From: Caldisericota bacterium
GTDB lineage: Bacteria > Caldisericota > Caldisericia > Cryosericales > Cryosericaceae
DNA length: 9,393 nt
Direction: 5' to 3'
Assembly: GCA_026390285.1 (NCBI GenBank)
Contig: JAPLGH010000157.1
Span: forward strand, 1-9,393
The notes under the pieces were generated by a model, which searched no databases, had not been told where the DNA came from, and saw only the letters and a program-made list of their open reading frames with translations. Within the stretch, counting starts at the first letter, position 1; each line of letters starts with the position of its first letter. The translations under genes were made by a program, and so were the position numbers. Shown here piece by piece: positions 6,690-9,393 of the stretch.

Positions 6690-9218
6690 TCACTTCTGCG
6701 CTTCAGCGCCTGCCCCTGCGCCCCCGATCCCCGCGTTCCCGCTAGCCTTGTTCAGATAGTCGTACAGGCTTGTCACGTGGATCCTGTCCGAGGGGCATTG
6801 CACGCGCCTAACGACCGACGGAACCAAGGCAAAGAAATCATCTGAAAGGAGACACTCCTCTTCAGCAGCTATATGGACGCCAAATGCCGGCCTTGTGCAC
6901 CGAAAGGCCAGGCTGTCATCCTCTCTGACGTATGACACCTCTGGATCCATGAGGTGCATGTCCCTGAACTCGCCAAAGAGAGTGTAGTTGTCATAGCACT
7001 TGCCGTCACAGACGACCGAGACATGCATCACCATGTCTGATAGAGGCCCTGTGGCGATCTCGTCTGTGCTCACGATGTCTATCGTGGAGACCGAGTCTCC
7101 CAGAATGCGAACTTCCCCATACTGTCTCTCCCAGACCTTCGTTCCGCTGCTATCCCAGATCTCGAGCAACACGTTTACGACCGTGTCCTCATATTGGTCA
7201 TTCACGACCGTGACGTTCACAACATGGTCTGAAGGTTCATAGCGGACGACGGGCAGGATACCCGCGTAGAATCTCTGCGTGTAGTAGTATAAGGCCTTTG
7301 GCCTCTTGAAATAGTCTACCGATGACCAGCTGAACACGGGCCAGCTATCGTTGAACTGCCAGTACAGCGTGCCCGCTGTCCTGTACTTCCTCGCTCGCCA
7401 GTGTTCCACGCCGAACTTGATGGCTTCCGCCTGATCGAGCTGCGAGAGATACGTGAACGCATCGAAATCCGTTGTAAGGCCAAAGTGAGCATTGATGAAA
7501 CGGAGGATCCGTTCCTGCCCTTCTTCTTTCTTGTTGTGGCTCAACACGACGGGGCCAAGGATGTTCTGCTCGTCCTTTGTGGCAAAGAAGTCAATCGTCT
7601 TGGCGTCAGGAGCGGACTCGAACCCGAATTCGCTGATAAACCTGCCATCTTCGTCAGCATAGCTCCTATAATCCGCCCAGCCTGACCAGACATTCCACAC
7701 ATGACGGTCGCCGTATCCAGCAGAATTCGACTTGTCTCCACCGTACGGACTGGAAGGCCAATATGGCCTCGAGGGATCCTCCTGGGCGCAGATCATGGGA
7801 AAATCCTGCAGATACAGTCTGTTGCCCAGATACTCGCCATTGACCTTGTGTCCCATCATGGGCCATTCGTCGAAGCCGAAGTTGTTCTCGTTGTTTCCGC
7901 ACCACAGGACGATACTGGCGTGATGCCGCAGGTCCCTGACTGCTGCTCGTACTTCCCTGTCGCTCAGCTGTCGGAACCACTCGAGATGGTCGGGGTACTC
8001 GGCGCAGGCGAACATGAAGTCCTGCCACACCATGATCCCAAGTTCATCACACAGCGCGTAGAACTGCTTGTCCTCGTATATGCCGCCGCCCCAGACTCGC
8101 AGCATGTTCATGTTCGCGTCTCTTGCCATGTGGAGAAGTCTGCTATAGTCCTCCGGTTGTATCCAGCTGAGGATGCTGTCGGCTGGTATCCAGTTCGCGC
8201 CCTTCGCAAAGACGCGCTTCCCATTGACGGTGAAGACAAAGGACTCGCCCTCGGCATCCTGCTCCCTCGTGAGCTTGACGGTGCGCAGGCCAATCCTTTC
8301 CTTCTCACTGCAGACAGGGACACTATCATCGTTCAGCATGAACTCGAACGCGTACAGGTCGTGTTCACCCAGGCCGTTCGGGTACCACAGGCGGATACTT
8401 TGCAGCGAGAATACTCCTTCAAAGGAGAGTTCATCCCCGACATGCTGGAGGCGAAACTCTCCAACGAGTGCATCATCAATCCTTACTGCCACCCTGCAAT
8501 TCTCAGCGTCACCGAAGTCGACACCGGGTACCACGTACCCCGAGACCCTTACAATTCCCCCGTCGTCTTCCTGCTGTTCCAGGGACGCCGTGCATCCTGT
8601 CAATCGTGCCCTCTTGTAGGACTCGACAAAGACGGGCCTCCAGATCCCTGAGGTTGGAAGGCGGATACCCCAATCCCAACCATAGGAGTACTGGGCTTTT
8701 CTGATGTAGGCCCGTGTCGACTCGTCTGTGGCTCCACGCTTGCCATAGACGCGTTCGAGATTCGCCGCTTCTCTTACTGGAGACTTGATGTGAACCCGCA
8801 GGACGTTCTTGCCTTTCGTGAGCACATCCTTGACGGCGAACCTGTACTCCAGAAACATGTCATCCGTGCTTCCCACGTACTGCCCGTTGAGCTGAACATC
8901 CGCCAGCGTGTCGATGCCTTCAAACACCAATTCCACATTCTCTTCGGCCGGCACATCGTCCAGTTCGAACTCGGTGACGTAGGTCCAGGACTTGTTCTCG
9001 AGATCTCGCGTGTACAGCTCGTTGATGCCCACGTACGGATGTGGCACCAATCCCTGCTGAACAAGGTCTCCCTGGACCGTCCCGGGCACGTTCCCAACGA
9101 AGGCATACTGACCCTCGTCATCGCTGATCTGCCACTTTCCTGCCAGACTGCGTATCAACTCTGTCACCTCGTTGCGATCGGAAATCACAACCCTCTCAAA
9201 TCCGCGGGGGGGATCCAT
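6690..9218 (-). CDS. GH2 beta-mannosidase
   Basis: This 842-aa enzyme (822 aa from the alternative start) of glycoside hydrolase family 2 removes terminal beta-mannose from manno-oligosaccharides. It has no signal peptide and is cytoplasmic. The order is an N-terminal sugar-binding jelly roll (about 25-200, with SWTYVTEF and YSYGWDWG typical of beta-mannosidases), an Ig-like domain (about 205-315), the catalytic barrel (about 330-640), and C-terminal beta domains. The acid/base is E444 in WCGNNE (439-444), the nucleophile is E530 in ISEFGFESAP (528-537), and MNMLRVWGGGIYE (370-382) matches the family. The tail after about residue 824 is Gly/Ala-rich and looks like a flexible end. The ATG at 9218 follows the preceding stop by 14 nt but has a weak ribosome-binding site. 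A TTG at 9158 (residue 21) has GAGGTGA 5 nt upstream and gives the usual short N-terminus before GKWQ, so it may be the real start. Confidence 0.94.
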   Translation of the reverse strand: MDPPRGFERVVISDRNEVTELIRSLAGKWQISDDEGQYAFVGNVPGTVQGDLVQQGLVPHPYVGINELYTRDLENKSWTYVTEFELDDVPAEENVELVFEGIDTLADVQLNGQYVGSTDDMFLEYRFAVKDVLTKGKNVLRVHIKSPVREAANLERVYGKRGATDESTRAYIRKAQYSYGWDWGIRLPTSGIWRPVFVESYKRARLTGCTASLEQQEDDGGIVRVSGYVVPGVDFGDAENCRVAVRIDDALVGEFRLQHVGDELSFEGVFSLQSIRLWYPNGLGEHDLYAFEFMLNDDSVPVCSEKERIGLRTVKLTREQDAEGESFVFTVNGKRVFAKGANWIPADSILSWIQPEDYSRLLHMARDANMNMLRVWGGGIYEDKQFYALCDELGIMVWQDFMFACAEYPDHLEWFRQLSDREVRAAVRDLRHHASIVLWCGNNENNFGFDEWPMMGHKVNGEYLGNRLYLQDFPMICAQEDPSRPYWPSSPYGGDKSNSAGYGDRHVWNVWSGWADYRSYADEDGRFISEFGFESAPDAKTIDFFATKDEQNILGPVVLSHNKKEEGQERILRFINAHFGLTTDFDAFTYLSQLDQAEAIKFGVEHWRARKYRTAGTLYWQFNDSWPVFSWSSVDYFKRPKALYYYTQRFYAGILPVVRYEPSDHVVNVTVVNDQYEDTVVNVLLEIWDSSGTKVWERQYGEVRILGDSVSTIDIVSTDEIATGPLSDMVMHVSVVCDGKCYDNYTLFGEFRDMHLMDPEVSYVREDDSLAFRCTRPAFGVHIAAEEECLLSDDFFALVPSVVRRVQCPSDRIHVTSLYDYLNKASGNAGIGGAGAGAEAQK
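9164..9170 (-). promoter_or_regulatory. Candidate ribosome-binding site for a TTG start of the beta-mannosidase
   Basis: The minus strand reads GAGGTGA, with 5 nt before the TTG at 9158-9156. This is a better match and spacing than anything before the ATG at 9218, where GAGG lies 12 nt away. The start would give an N-terminus of the usual length for GH2 beta-mannosidases. Confidence 0.45.
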
Positions 9219-9232
9219 TCCCGTCGTCTACC

Positions 9233-9393
9233 TCAGGATTCCTGCTTCTCCTGGTGCCAGCACGCTACGAAGTGACCGGGTTCTGCCTCCACCAGGGATG
9301 GTGATGTGTTGCAGTCTCTCTCTTTGCCGTCCAGAGTGCACCTGTCATAGTAGGCACAGCCACTGGAGAGCCCTGAATGCTCTGCTATCAGGC
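9233..9393 (-). CDS. C-terminus of Opp/Dpp-family ABC transporter ATPase (partial)
   Basis: The last 52 codons of a gene that enters from the right edge are seen, ending in TGA at 9235-9233. The protein segment has SGCAYYDRC and, further on, EAEPGHFVACWH. This cysteine pattern with PGHxVAC is the C-terminal oligopeptide/HPY domain of the ATPases of peptide/nickel/oligosaccharide importers (OppD, OppF, DppD, DppF types). Four cysteines are present. Walker motifs would lie outside the window, so they cannot be checked. Because it directly precedes glycosidase genes, the transporter probably imports beta-manno- or gluco-oligosaccharides rather than peptides, as known for Thermotoga transporters of this family. 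Being last before the enzymes, it is more likely the F-type than the D-type subunit (weak inference). Confidence 0.85.
   Translation of the reverse strand, partial: LIAEHSGLSSGCAYYDRCTLDGKERDCNTSPSLVEAEPGHFVACWHQEKQES

Noticed and set aside
7701..8651. Long plus-strand open frame (316 codons) opposite the beta-mannosidase
   Set aside because: The opposite strand carries the catalytic barrel with clear active-site motifs; the plus-strand frame has no recognisable domain.

Overview
The window is bacterial, gene-dense and accessory in character, with a GC content I estimate by eye at slightly above 50%. It holds two sugar-use gene groups on the minus strand and one small gene on the plus strand. 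I see no rRNA, tRNA, CRISPR array, transposase or phage gene. The lineage cannot be fixed from this sequence. A lipoprotein-type MglB, strong Shine-Dalgarno sites, and a peptide-type ABC transporter feeding mannoside hydrolases suggest an anaerobic, saccharolytic bacterium of a Firmicutes-, Thermotogae-, Spirochaete- or Caldisericota-like kind. That placement is an inference.

Region 1 (1-2772, minus strand) is an mglBAC-type operon. A sigma70-like promoter lies at about 2745-2772. It is followed by a galactose/glucose-binding lipoprotein (mglB, start 2678), a 17-bp perfect hairpin between the genes (1563-1600), the double-cassette ATPase (mglA, start 1539), and the first codons of what is probably the permease gene mglC, which leaves the window at base 1. 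Region 2 (2846-3509, plus strand) is a lone HAD-family phosphatase-like gene. Its own extended -10 promoter diverges from the mgl promoter. Region 3 (3510-3630) is a short gap between convergent gene ends, rich in GC inverted repeats.

Region 4 (3631-9393, minus strand) reads as one operon entered from the right edge. In transcription order it holds the last 52 codons of an Opp/Dpp-family ABC transporter ATPase, a GH2 beta-mannosidase, a GH1 beta-glycosidase, a PfkB-family fructokinase, and a D-lyxose/D-mannose isomerase. All gaps are under 90 bp and all genes share one orientation. The parts fit a linear route: import of beta-manno(gluco)-oligosaccharides, hydrolysis in the cytoplasm to mannose and glucose, isomerisation of free mannose to fructose, and phosphorylation to fructose 6-phosphate. 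This route bypasses mannose 6-phosphate and ManA. It is the most interesting reading of the window, but it is inferred from family membership and gene order.

No gap between genes exceeds about 210 bp. The largest (2679-2885) holds the two divergent promoters.
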